From Pseudomonadota bacterium (lineage in GTDB: Bacteria > Pseudomonadota > Alphaproteobacteria > Rhizobiales > Devosiaceae): 14,283 bases of DNA. Shown here piece after piece: positions 1-5,487 of the stretch (position 1 is the stretch's first letter; each line of letters opens with the position of its first letter). Position numbers and translations under genes: made by a program. The stretch is from contig JAEZHZ010000009.1 of assembly GCA_023436745.1 (NCBI GenBank), positions 1 through 14,283 on the forward strand, in the 5' to 3' direction. The notes under the pieces were generated by a model that was given only the letters and a program-made list of their open reading frames with translations, had not been told where the DNA came from and made no database searches.

Positions 1-1
1 C

Positions 2-442
2 TTCGCTGGGGGGGGGGGCGGGGGGGGCGGGGGGGGGGGGGGCCGCCCCGCGGCAGCACCGATCGGTGAGATCAACGTCACCCCCCTGGTCGATGTCATG
101 CTCGTGCTGCTGATCGTGTTCATGGTCGCGGCGCCGCTGATGACCATGGGCGTACCCATCGACCTGCCCAAGACGGCTGCGTCGCCCATGCCGGTTGAGA
201 AAAAGCCCATTACCGTGACGGTCACCAATGCCGGGGACATTTCCATCGACGGTGACCCCGTGACCGCCGACATGCTGGTGGCGACCGTCGACGGCCTCGC
301 GGTGGAGGGCACGGACGAGCGGCTCTATGTGCGCGGTGATGCAAAAGTCGCCTACGGCCTCATCATGGAGGTGATTGGAGCCCTTTCCGCGGCGGGATAT
401 GCCCACATCGGGCTCATCACGGACAGCGGGCAGGCGGACTGA
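2..442 (+). CDS. exbD: ExbD/TolR-family biopolymer transport protein, 5' end missing
   Basis: Small inner-membrane subunit of the proton-driven ExbB-ExbD (or TolQ-TolR) motor that powers TonB- or TolA-dependent outer-membrane processes. The frame is open from base 2. Its recognisable part begins with the family signature EINVTPLVDVMLVLL, which includes the proton-path aspartate (codon 92-94) at the start of the single membrane helix. The periplasmic domain follows and ends in a typical ExbD/TolR strand-helix pattern (YVRGD..V.YG..MEV...L..AGY). Upstream of the signature the frame encodes about twelve glycines in a G-run, then GRPAAAP. The true start probably lies a few codons before the window. 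An internal ATG at 98 lies inside the membrane helix and is not a credible start. The stop overlaps the next start by one base. Because the neighbour has a TonB C-terminal domain, ExbD is preferred to TolR, but the two families cannot be cleanly separated by eye. Confidence 0.88.
   Translation, partial: FAGGGGGGGGGGGGRPAAAPIGEINVTPLVDVMLVLLIVFMVAAPLMTMGVPIDLPKTAASPMPVEKKPITVTVTNAGDISIDGDPVTADMLVATVDGLAVEGTDERLYVRGDAKVAYGLIMEVIGALSAAGYAHIGLITDSGQAD
8..43 (+). repeat. Poly-G tract encoding about 12 consecutive glycines
   Basis: An almost pure G run. The C interruptions at 19 and 28, and the closing C at 43, all fall on third codon positions of the ExbD frame, so every codon reads GGG or GGC (Gly). 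It is either a real low-complexity glycine linker at the cytoplasmic N-terminus or partly a sequencing or contig-end artefact. The exact length is unreliable in either case. Confidence 0.75.
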
Positions 443-1356
443 TGCGATACGCGCTGCCCGGCTCGGCCCTGGTGCATGCCTGCATTCTGGGCGCGGCTCT
501 TGTCGGCTTCGTGTCGCCCGAGGCGGAGGATGCACCGGCGCCCGCTCCGGTGCGCGTCAGCATCGTTGCTCTTTCGACCGTGGCCAGCAACAGCACCGAA
601 GTGCTCGAGAGCGATGCGAGCGTTTCCGCGCTGTCCGCGGGCTCGGTCGCAGAAGCAGTGGAGCCGCTGCCCTCCCAACCCGTCCCGACTGTCGAACCGG
701 CCACGAGCGAGCCGATCGTCCCTCAGCAGGTGGATCGGGTGGAGCCGGACACGGTTGACGCAACCGAAACGCCGCCCCCGCCGGAGGCCGTGGCGCCTCT
801 TGAGGCAGGTGAGATTGTCGAACTGGCGGCTGATACCATCGAGGCGTTGCAGACCGCATCGATCGAACCGGTGACTGTCGAGGACCTGAAGGTCGCGCCG
901 GTGCCGCGCATGTTGAGCTTTCAGCGTCCGAGTACGCCGACGCCACGCGCCGAGACCCACCAGCGCCGTCAGCCGCCACCGCAGGCAGCACCAAGCCGGG
1001 CGGGCAGTGGTGGTGAGAACCAGGCCGACGCCGTGGCCTCCGCAGGCTCGGCCGCAGCATCGGGTCAGGGCAGCGGTGGCGAAGCGGAGGTGGCCCGCTA
1101 TCCGGGCGTGGTGATCGGCGAACTCCGCCGCGCCCTGCGTCGCACCGGCTCAACCCGGGGCGAAGTCATCGTGCGTTTCACCGTCTCGGCCAATGGGCAG
1201 CTGGCAGCAGCGTCCATCGCCACGTCCTCTGGGAACGACGCGATAGACTCCGCCGGCCTCGCGACGGTGCAACGCGCCGCACCATTCCCGCCAATCCCCC
1301 CTGCCGCCGGCAGGAGCACGTGGACCTTCGACGTTCCGCTCGCCTTCGGCGGCTGA
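442..1356 (+). CDS. tonB: TonB-family energy transducer
   Basis: A 304-residue periplasm-spanning protein that transmits ExbB/ExbD energy to outer-membrane receptors. Residues about 5-23 form one hydrophobic membrane helix. It carries Ser8 and His12, the S-x3-H spacing found in the TonB and TolA membrane helices. Residues about 28-215 are a Pro/Ala/Glu/Ser-rich low-complexity spacer expected to extend across the periplasm, turning basic and glutamine-rich near 160. Residues about 222-304 match the TonB C-terminal domain, with GEVIVRFTVSANGQ, a SSGNDAID...VQRAAPFPPIP stretch and a terminal FDVPLAF strand. The start ATG overlaps the ExbD stop (TGATG), so translation is probably coupled. A TolA-like role is the main alternative, but the C-terminal pattern fits TonB better. 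No TonB-dependent receptor gene lies in the window. Confidence 0.88.
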   Translation: MRYALPGSALVHACILGAALVGFVSPEAEDAPAPAPVRVSIVALSTVASNSTEVLESDASVSALSAGSVAEAVEPLPSQPVPTVEPATSEPIVPQQVDRVEPDTVDATETPPPPEAVAPLEAGEIVELAADTIEALQTASIEPVTVEDLKVAPVPRMLSFQRPSTPTPRAETHQRRQPPPQAAPSRAGSGGENQADAVASAGSAAASGQGSGGEAEVARYPGVVIGELRRALRRTGSTRGEVIVRFTVSANGQLAAASIATSSGNDAIDSAGLATVQRAAPFPPIPPAAGRSTWTFDVPLAFGG

Positions 1357-1362
1357 CGGGAA

Positions 1363-1388
1363 CTCCAGGCTGCCGACGCAGCCTGGAG
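1363..1388. terminator. Perfect 11-bp hairpin between convergent genes
   Basis: Arms CTCCAGGCTGC (1363-1373) and GCAGCCTGGAG (1378-1388) are perfectly complementary around a CGAC tetraloop. The hairpin begins six bases after the tonB stop and also lies downstream of the convergent FAH gene. Neither side has a strong T-tract, so efficient intrinsic termination is inferred from position and stem strength only. Confidence 0.65.
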
Positions 1389-1394
1389 CGAGAT

Positions 1395-1418
1395 TTGCGG
1401 GTGGTCCGTGACCCGCAA
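1395..1418. terminator. Second hairpin, probably terminator of the minus-strand pair
   Basis: Arms TTGCGGGT (1395-1402) and ACCCGCAA (1411-1418) make an 8-bp stem with an 8-base loop. It starts three bases beyond the FAH stop on the minus strand. With the 1363-1388 hairpin it gives a tandem hairpin arrangement between the converging operons. There is no long T-run. Confidence 0.45.
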
Positions 1419-1420
1419 TT

Positions 1421-2272
1421 CTAGGCGGTATAGGCTTTGACGTTCTGCCGCTGCTCGCCCAATCCCTCGATTCCGAGGCGCATGACGTTGCCCGGCTTGA
1501 GCCAGACCGGCTCCGGCTTGATGCCCATGCCTACGCCGGGCGGGGTGCCGGTCGAGATGATGTCACCCGGCTGCAGGCTCATGAACTGGCTGACATACGA
1601 CACGACGGTCTTCACGTCGAAGATCATCGTCTTGGTAGAGCCATTCTGGTAGCGCTTGCCATCCACCTCGAGCCACATGGCGAGGTTCTGCGGATCGGCG
1701 ACTTCGTCCCTGGTCACGACCCATGGGCCAATCGGCCCGAAGGTGTCCGAGCCCTTGCCCTTGTCCCAGGTGCCACCCCGTTCGGTCTGGAAGTGGCGCT
1801 CTGAGACATCGTTGACAAGGCAATAGCCTGCCACGTGATCCATGGCGTCTTCGACGTCGACGTATCGCGCCTCCTTGCCGATGACGATGCCGAGCTCGAC
1901 TTCCCAGTCGGGCTTCAGCGAGTTCTTCGGAATGATGACGTCGTCGTTGGGGCCGATGATGGCGCTCGTGGCCTTCATGAAGATGATCGGCTCCTCCGGG
2001 ATCGGCGCGCCGGTCTCGGCTGCATGGTCGGCATAGTTGAGGCCGATGCAGATGAACTTGCCAACGCGGCCGACACAGGGGCCGATGCGCTCATCGCTCG
2101 ATAGCGTCGGCAGGCCACTGACGTCGACGGCGGCGAGTTTCTCGAGCCCCTCGGGTGTGAGCACATCGCCGGCAATGTCGTCGACGACACCGGACAGATC
2201 CCGGATCGTGCCGTCGGCGGCGAGGATCGCAGGCTTCTCGGCGCCCTCGGCGCCAACACGCAGCAGTTTCAT
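1421..2272 (-). CDS. Fumarylacetoacetate-hydrolase-family enzyme, probable 2,4-diketo-3-deoxy-sugar-acid hydrolase
   Basis: A 283-residue cytosolic member of the FAH superfamily, which cleaves C-C bonds of diketo acids using a divalent metal. Residues 1-65 form the small N-terminal domain and the catalytic domain starts at GKFICIGLNYADHAAE (about 71-86). Likely metal ligands are Glu124 and Glu126 in KPDWEVELGIVIG and Asp155 in VNDVSER. The GDIISTGTPPGVG loop near the C-terminus is also typical. Overall it resembles the LRA6 and L-fucose-pathway enzymes that split 2,4-diketo-3-deoxy-rhamnonate/fuconate into pyruvate and lactate. Ureidoglycolate-lyase labels are common for this clade but poorly founded. 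The start has a GGAG Shine-Dalgarno on the minus strand (2282-2285). It lies 27 bases after the upstream SDR on the same strand, and the pairing of the two supports the sugar-acid role. Confidence 0.85.
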   Translation of the reverse strand: MKLLRVGAEGAEKPAILAADGTIRDLSGVVDDIAGDVLTPEGLEKLAAVDVSGLPTLSSDERIGPCVGRVGKFICIGLNYADHAAETGAPIPEEPIIFMKATSAIIGPNDDVIIPKNSLKPDWEVELGIVIGKEARYVDVEDAMDHVAGYCLVNDVSERHFQTERGGTWDKGKGSDTFGPIGPWVVTRDEVADPQNLAMWLEVDGKRYQNGSTKTMIFDVKTVVSYVSQFMSLQPGDIISTGTPPGVGMGIKPEPVWLKPGNVMRLGIEGLGEQRQNVKAYTA

Positions 2273-2299
2273 GGAAGGTCTCCGCAGGAAGTTGGGGGT

Positions 2300-3022
2300 T
2301 TAGGCGGTCCAGCCGCCGTCGATGACGTGGACCTGGCCGGTCGTGTAGGTCGCGTTTGCCAGATAGACGGCGAGGTCGGCGACTTCTTCGGCACGCGCGA
2401 TGCGACCGATCGGCTGGCGGGCGATGAAGGCCTGCTTTGCCGCTTCGAAATCGCCCGTGGCATGCCACCTCTCGTGCAGGCTCGGACTGTCCACCGTCCC
2501 CGGACAGATCGCGTTCACCCGGATATTGCTGGTGGTGTAGTCCGCAGCGAGGGACTTGGTCAGCCCGATGACGGCAGCCTTCGAGATGGAGTAGGCGGCC
2601 CGGTTTGGTACCGCCTTCAGGGACGATGCGACCGTGGCCATGTTGATGATGCTGCCGTCCCGGCGGTCCAGCATCTGCGGCAGCACGTGCCTGATCGTGC
2701 GGACCTGCGCCTTGACGTTGAGATCGAGCGCAAAGTCCAGGTCGGCATCGCTCATCTCGAGTACGGTCCCGCTGTGTACGACGCCGGCGCAATTGAAGAG
2801 AACGTCAATGCGCCCAATCTCCGCAATCGTCTCCCCGACCGCGGCGTCCGACAGCACGTCGAGGTGTCGTGTTGCGATATTGGCCGCCTTCAACTCGGCG
2901 AGCTTTTCAAGGTTGACGTCCGTCGCGACAACACTGGCTCCGGCTCTTGCAAACGCCAGGGCGGCTGCTCGCCCTATCCCCTGCGCAGCAGCGGTTATCA
3001 GTACCACCTTCCCCTGCATCAT
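2300..3022 (-). CDS. SDR dehydrogenase resembling 2-keto-3-deoxy-L-fuconate dehydrogenase / DHRS6
   Basis: A 240-residue NAD-dependent short-chain dehydrogenase. The cofactor motif TAAAQGIG is at 10-17, Asp35 after the second strand favours NAD over NADP, NCAG is at 77-80, and the catalytic residues are Ser133, Tyr144 and Lys148. Segments such as NRAAYSISKAAVIGLTKS, CPGTVDSPSL and the VIDGGW ending are very like human DHRS6/BDH2. That protein is close to the bacterial enzymes oxidising 2-keto-3-deoxy-L-fuconate or -rhamnonate to the 2,4-diketo acid. The downstream FAH enzyme would cleave that product. The start is taken at the first of two adjacent ATGs (3022, 3019), just after AAAGGAG (3027-3033). 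The frame stays open upstream to 3112, but that extension crosses the control region and precedes the normal family N-terminus. A hydroxybutyrate dehydrogenase role cannot be excluded. Confidence 0.85.
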   Translation of the reverse strand: MMQGKVVLITAAAQGIGRAAALAFARAGASVVATDVNLEKLAELKAANIATRHLDVLSDAAVGETIAEIGRIDVLFNCAGVVHSGTVLEMSDADLDFALDLNVKAQVRTIRHVLPQMLDRRDGSIINMATVASSLKAVPNRAAYSISKAAVIGLTKSLAADYTTSNIRVNAICPGTVDSPSLHERWHATGDFEAAKQAFIARQPIGRIARAEEVADLAVYLANATYTTGQVHVIDGGWTA

Positions 3023-3026
3023 CTCA

Positions 3027-3033
3027 CTCCTTT
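3027..3033 (-). promoter_or_regulatory. Ribosome binding site fixing the minus-strand SDR start
   Basis: Read on the minus strand, AAAGGAG stands 4 bases before the ATG ending at 3022 and 7 bases before the second ATG ending at 3019. It rules out the longer upstream extension of the frame. Confidence 0.7.
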
Positions 3034-3037
3034 GACG

Positions 3038-3053
3038 TCTTGGAACACCAAGA
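3038..3053. promoter_or_regulatory. Inverted repeat TCTTGG-n4-CCAAGA, candidate operator
   Basis: A perfect 6-bp inverted repeat with a 4-base spacer, 16-31 bases upstream of the minus-strand SDR start. It lies just downstream of the putative minus-strand -10, near where transcription would begin, which suits a repressor site. Function is inferred. Confidence 0.45.
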
Positions 3054-3060
3054 TGCGTTT

Positions 3061-3089
3061 GTGTATGAAATTTCAGTTCCCTATGTAAA
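3061..3089 (-). promoter_or_regulatory. Putative promoter for the minus-strand SDR-FAH pair
   Basis: On the minus strand, TTTACA (complement of 3084-3089) matches the -35 consensus at 5 of 6 positions. It is followed after 16-17 bases by a weak -10-like CATACA/ATACAC (complement of about 3061-3067). The assignment is tentative because the -10 is poor. Confidence 0.35.
3066..3075. promoter_or_regulatory. Perfect palindrome TGAAATTTCA, candidate IclR-family operator
   Basis: A 10-bp perfect palindrome in an AT-rich patch, touching the putative -10 of the minus-strand promoter. The TGRAA/TTYCA form is like sites bound by several IclR-family regulators (IclR, KdgR types), and an IclR-family gene lies at the end of this locus. 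The link between the two is inferred. Confidence 0.45.
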
Positions 3090-3099
3090 ATGTTTTCTG

Positions 3100-3119
3100 C
3101 TGGTGAGCCCACTTACCAG
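3100..3119. promoter_or_regulatory. Inverted repeat CTGGTGAG-n4-CTTACCAG, candidate operator
   Basis: Eight-base arms with one mismatch, around the spacer CCCA, near the middle of the divergent region and upstream of the minus-strand -35. It could serve either promoter. Confidence 0.4.
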
Positions 3120-3142
3120 GCTCGCGGACTGAGGTTGGGGCA

Positions 3143-3158
3143 CTTTCGCCCACGAAAG
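3143..3158. promoter_or_regulatory. Inverted repeat CTTTCG-n4-CGAAAG, candidate operator
   Basis: A perfect 6-bp inverted repeat with the spacer CCCA, six bases upstream of the TTGACA -35 of the rightward promoter. That position suits an activator, or a repressor blocking polymerase access. Its 6-4-6 geometry is the same as that of the repeat at 3038-3053, but the arm sequence differs. Confidence 0.45.
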
Positions 3159-3164
3159 CCAGTG

Positions 3165-3194
3165 TTGACAGGTGATATCTGGTGTGCTGATCAT
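3165..3194 (+). promoter_or_regulatory. Putative promoter for the rightward catabolic operon
   Basis: A consensus -35 TTGACA (3165-3170) is followed after 18 bases by GATCAT (3189-3194), a 4 of 6 match to the -10 consensus. Transcription would start near 3201, leaving a leader of under 20 bases before the TTG start at 3218. Confidence 0.45.
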
Positions 3195-3207
3195 GAAGGC
3201 GCCAAAA

Positions 3208-3212
3208 GGGGG
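3208..3212 (+). promoter_or_regulatory. Shine-Dalgarno that selects a TTG start
   Basis: GGGGG preceded by AAAA stands five bases before the TTG at 3218. A nearby ATG (3193) is in another frame, so this site decides the start of the second SDR. Confidence 0.6.
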
Positions 3213-3217
3213 CCAAC

Positions 3218-3958
3218 TTGGACAAGACACACGCTGGACAGATTGCGGTCATCACCGGTGGAGCCGCGGGTATTGGATTGGCCGTCGCGAGAAAGCTCGC
3301 TGAATGCGGGGCCAGGCTTTCGATCTGGGACCTCAGCGAGAAGGCCATTGCCGAAGCCAGTGCCATCTTCCCTGACGCGCAGTTCCTGCGGGTGAATATT
3401 GCCGACTACGCGTCGGTCGAGGCTGCCACGGCCGCCACCGAAAGCCACTATGGCCGCATCGACATCGTCGTGAACTCGGCCGGCATCGCCGGCAAGAATG
3501 CGCCGCTCGATGAATACGAGCTCGCCGAGTGGCAGCGGGTCATCGATATCGACCTGACCGGCGCGTTCTACGTGAACCGCGCCGTCCTGCCGGGCATGAA
3601 GGCGCGCGACTATGGCCGCATCGTCAACATTGCCTCGATCGCGGGAAAAGAAGGCAATCCGAACGCCCGCGCCTACGCCGCCGCGAAGGCCGGTGTGATC
3701 GGTATGACCAAGGCCGTCGGCAAGGAATGCGCGAAGTACAACATCGCGATCAACGCGGTGACGCCTGCGACGGCCAAGACCGGCATCCTCGACGAACTCA
3801 AGCCCGAGTTCATCGAGTACATGCTCAGCCGCATCCCCCGCGGCCGCTTCCTCGAGGTTGAGGAGGCAGCCAACATGATCGCCTGGCTCGTCAGCGCAGA
3901 GAACAGCTTTACCACCGCCTCGGTCTTCGACCTTTCCGGCGGCCGCGCAACCTACTGA
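3218..3958 (+). CDS. SDR-family oxidoreductase, TTG start
   Basis: A 246-residue cytosolic short-chain dehydrogenase, first gene of the rightward run. The cofactor motif TGGAAGIG is at 13-20, Asp38 suggests NAD preference, NSAG is at 86-89, and catalytic Ser140, Tyr153 and Lys157 lie in a standard YxxxK setting. The helix-4 position that is usually the tetrad Asn (VIDVNL in many SDRs) reads Asp112 here (VIDIDLTG). The C-terminus ends SVFDLSGGRATY instead of the common GG-x-I-x-V-DGG form. Close relatives, usually called FabG-like or SDR oxidoreductases, sit beside sugar importers, so oxidation of a sugar or sugar acid is likelier than fatty-acid synthesis. The exact substrate is not recognisable. 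The TTG start is chosen from the adjacent GGGGG ribosome site. The ABC ATPase follows after 14 bases. Confidence 0.85.
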   Translation: MDKTHAGQIAVITGGAAGIGLAVARKLAECGARLSIWDLSEKAIAEASAIFPDAQFLRVNIADYASVEAATAATESHYGRIDIVVNSAGIAGKNAPLDEYELAEWQRVIDIDLTGAFYVNRAVLPGMKARDYGRIVNIASIAGKEGNPNARAYAAAKAGVIGMTKAVGKECAKYNIAINAVTPATAKTGILDELKPEFIEYMLSRIPRGRFLEVEEAANMIAWLVSAENSFTTASVFDLSGGRATY

Positions 3959-3972
3959 GCTGGAGAGCAAGC

Positions 3973-5025
3973 ATGGGTGCCGTCAGCATTCAATCCCTCA
4001 CCAAGGTCTACAACAAGCTGACGGTCATTCCCGATCTGTCGCTCGAGATCAACGACGGTGAGTTCCTTGTCCTGGTGGGGCCGTCGGGCTGCGGAAAGTC
4101 CACCCTGCTGCGCATGATCGCGGGTCTTGAGGACATTACCGGCGGCACGATCTCCATCGCAGGCCGCGTCATCAACGAGGTCGCCCCCAAGGACCGCGAC
4201 ATCGCCATGGTGTTCCAGTCCTACGCGCTCTACCCGCATATGACGGTTGAGCAGAACATGAGCTTTGCCCTGCGGCTCAAGGGCGTTCCGAAGGAAGAGC
4301 GTGCTGTCCGCGTGGCCAAGGCCGCCGAGATCCTTGGGCTGACATCCCTGCTCCAGCGGCTTCCGCGTCAGCTTTCGGGCGGCCAGCGCCAGCGCGTTGC
4401 GATGGGGCGCGCCATCGTCCGGGATCCCTCAGTCTACCTGTTTGACGAGCCGCTTTCGAACCTCGACGCGAAGCTGCGCGTACAGATGCGCAGCGAGATC
4501 AAGCTCAATCACGCCCGCCTCAAGACCACGACGGTCTATGTCACGCACGATCAGATCGAGGCGATGACCATGGCGGACAGGATCGTGGTCATGCAGTCCG
4601 GCCGGATCGAGCAGGTCGGCACGCCCCTTGAACTCTACGACCGCCCCGCAAACACCTTCGTGGCAGGCTTCATCGGATCGCCGTCCATGAACTTCCTCCC
4701 TGGCACCGTGACCGAAGCCGGCGTGGCGCTCGACGATGGCACCATGCTGTCGCACGTGCAGGTCGGCGCAGCCGCGGGCACCAAGGTCACGGCCGGCATC
4801 CGTCCCGAGCACTTCGAACTCGCCCCGGGAGGCCTCTCCGGGGAGGTGCTGACGATCGAGCCCACCGGGGCTGAAACCCAGGTGCTGGTGAAACTGGCCG
4901 GCTCTGACGTGCTGGCGTCGTTCCGTGACCGCTTCGGCGTCGCCCCTGGCGAGACGATCAGCCTCCTGCCGCAGGCCGACAAGATTCACCTCTTCGACGC
5001 CGCCTCCGGCCTCCGCATTTCCTAA
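3973..5025 (+). CDS. ABC importer ATP-binding protein, CUT1 (UgpC/MalK-like)
   Basis: A 350-residue cytoplasmic ATPase energising the importer encoded downstream. Walker A GPSGCGKST is at 36-44, the Q-loop Gln82 is in VFQSYALYPHMT, the signature LSGGQRQR is at 134-141, Walker B is YLFDEP at 155-160, the D-loop is near 165, and the switch His192 is in VTHDQ. Residues about 235-350 form the OB-fold/TOBE regulatory extension typical of carbohydrate uptake transporter family 1 subunits (MalK, UgpC, MsmX). This size and extension point to sugars, polyols or glycerophosphate-like solutes. The start has a GGAG site seven bases upstream. It belongs with the binding protein and permeases despite the RidA gene and a 99-base gap between them. 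All catalytic motifs are intact. Confidence 0.94.
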   Translation: MGAVSIQSLTKVYNKLTVIPDLSLEINDGEFLVLVGPSGCGKSTLLRMIAGLEDITGGTISIAGRVINEVAPKDRDIAMVFQSYALYPHMTVEQNMSFALRLKGVPKEERAVRVAKAAEILGLTSLLQRLPRQLSGGQRQRVAMGRAIVRDPSVYLFDEPLSNLDAKLRVQMRSEIKLNHARLKTTTVYVTHDQIEAMTMADRIVVMQSGRIEQVGTPLELYDRPANTFVAGFIGSPSMNFLPGTVTEAGVALDDGTMLSHVQVGAAAGTKVTAGIRPEHFELAPGGLSGEVLTIEPTGAETQVLVKLAGSDVLASFRDRFGVAPGETISLLPQADKIHLFDAASGLRIS

Positions 5026-5037
5026 CGGGGAACACAC

Positions 5038-5388
5038 ATGGATATCGCGCGCATTGAACCCGGTCAGCACTTTGCATCCGCCGTTGTCGGCGGTGGCCAC
5101 CTCTACATCTCGGGCACGATCGCAAAGTCGGTGGATGCCTCCATCGAGGTGCAGACGCGGGAAGTGCTCGAACGCCTCGACGATCTCATGAGCAAGGCCG
5201 GGACGAACAAGTCCCGCCTGCTCTCGGTCACCATCTACCTGCCCCACATTCGCGACTACGAAGCGATGAACCGCGTGTGGGACACGTGGGTCGACCCAGA
5301 CAACAAGCCAGCCCGCGCCACGGTCGAGGCGCGCCTGGCCATCGAAAGCCTGCGAGTGGAAATCGCCGCAGTGGCGCTGGTCCCCTAG
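5038..5388 (+). CDS. RidA-family (YoaB-like) enamine/imine deaminase
   Basis: A 116-residue cytosolic trimer-forming Rid protein. Members hydrolyse reactive 2-aminoacrylate-type enamines and imines released by PLP or FAD enzymes to 2-oxo acids plus ammonia. Arg93 (in KPARATVE) and Glu108 (in RVEIAAVA) align with E. coli RidA Arg105 and Glu120, so an active deaminase is likely. Stretches such as GTNKSRLLSVTIYLP and YEAMNRVWDTWV look closer to E. coli YoaB than to RidA itself. It starts 12 bases after the ATPase gene, inside the transporter cluster. The likely partner is the D-serine-dehydratase-like enzyme at 11325, whose product would be an enamine. The length is normal for the family and no defect is seen. 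Confidence 0.9.
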   Translation: MDIARIEPGQHFASAVVGGGHLYISGTIAKSVDASIEVQTREVLERLDDLMSKAGTNKSRLLSVTIYLPHIRDYEAMNRVWDTWVDPDNKPARATVEARLAIESLRVEIAAVALVP

Positions 5389-5389
5389 G

Positions 5390-5406
5390 GCCGGCGCGCA
5401 GCCGGC
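5390..5406. repeat. GC-rich hairpin GCCGGC-n5-GCCGGC between ridA-like and binding-protein genes
   Basis: A self-complementary 6-mer is repeated around a five-base loop, beginning two bases after the RidA stop. The next gene starts 99 bases later. No T-tract follows, so a 3' RNA-stabilising or partial-attenuation hairpin is more plausible than a full terminator. Such elements often let a binding protein be expressed above its neighbours. Confidence 0.4.
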
Positions 5407-5487
5407 GGAGCTGGGCAGACCGGGTAAGGGAACGCTCGGCGGGACTACAGCTTCGACGGCCCTGATAATGTCACGGAGGGAATAATC

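Noticed and set aside
1..60. G-rich start as a G-quadruplex regulatory element
   Set aside because: The run is coding-phased in the ExbD frame and lies at the sequence edge, so a glycine tract or artefact explains it more simply.
2327..3088. Open frame of 253 codons on the plus strand opposite the minus-strand SDR
   Set aside because: There is no domain signal. The minus-strand frame has complete SDR catalytic and cofactor motifs.
3020..3112. Thirty-residue N-terminal extension of the minus-strand SDR
   Set aside because: It would cross the candidate promoter and palindromes. Family proteins start shortly before the TAAAQGIG motif, and AAAGGAG lies next to the ATG pair at 3019-3022.
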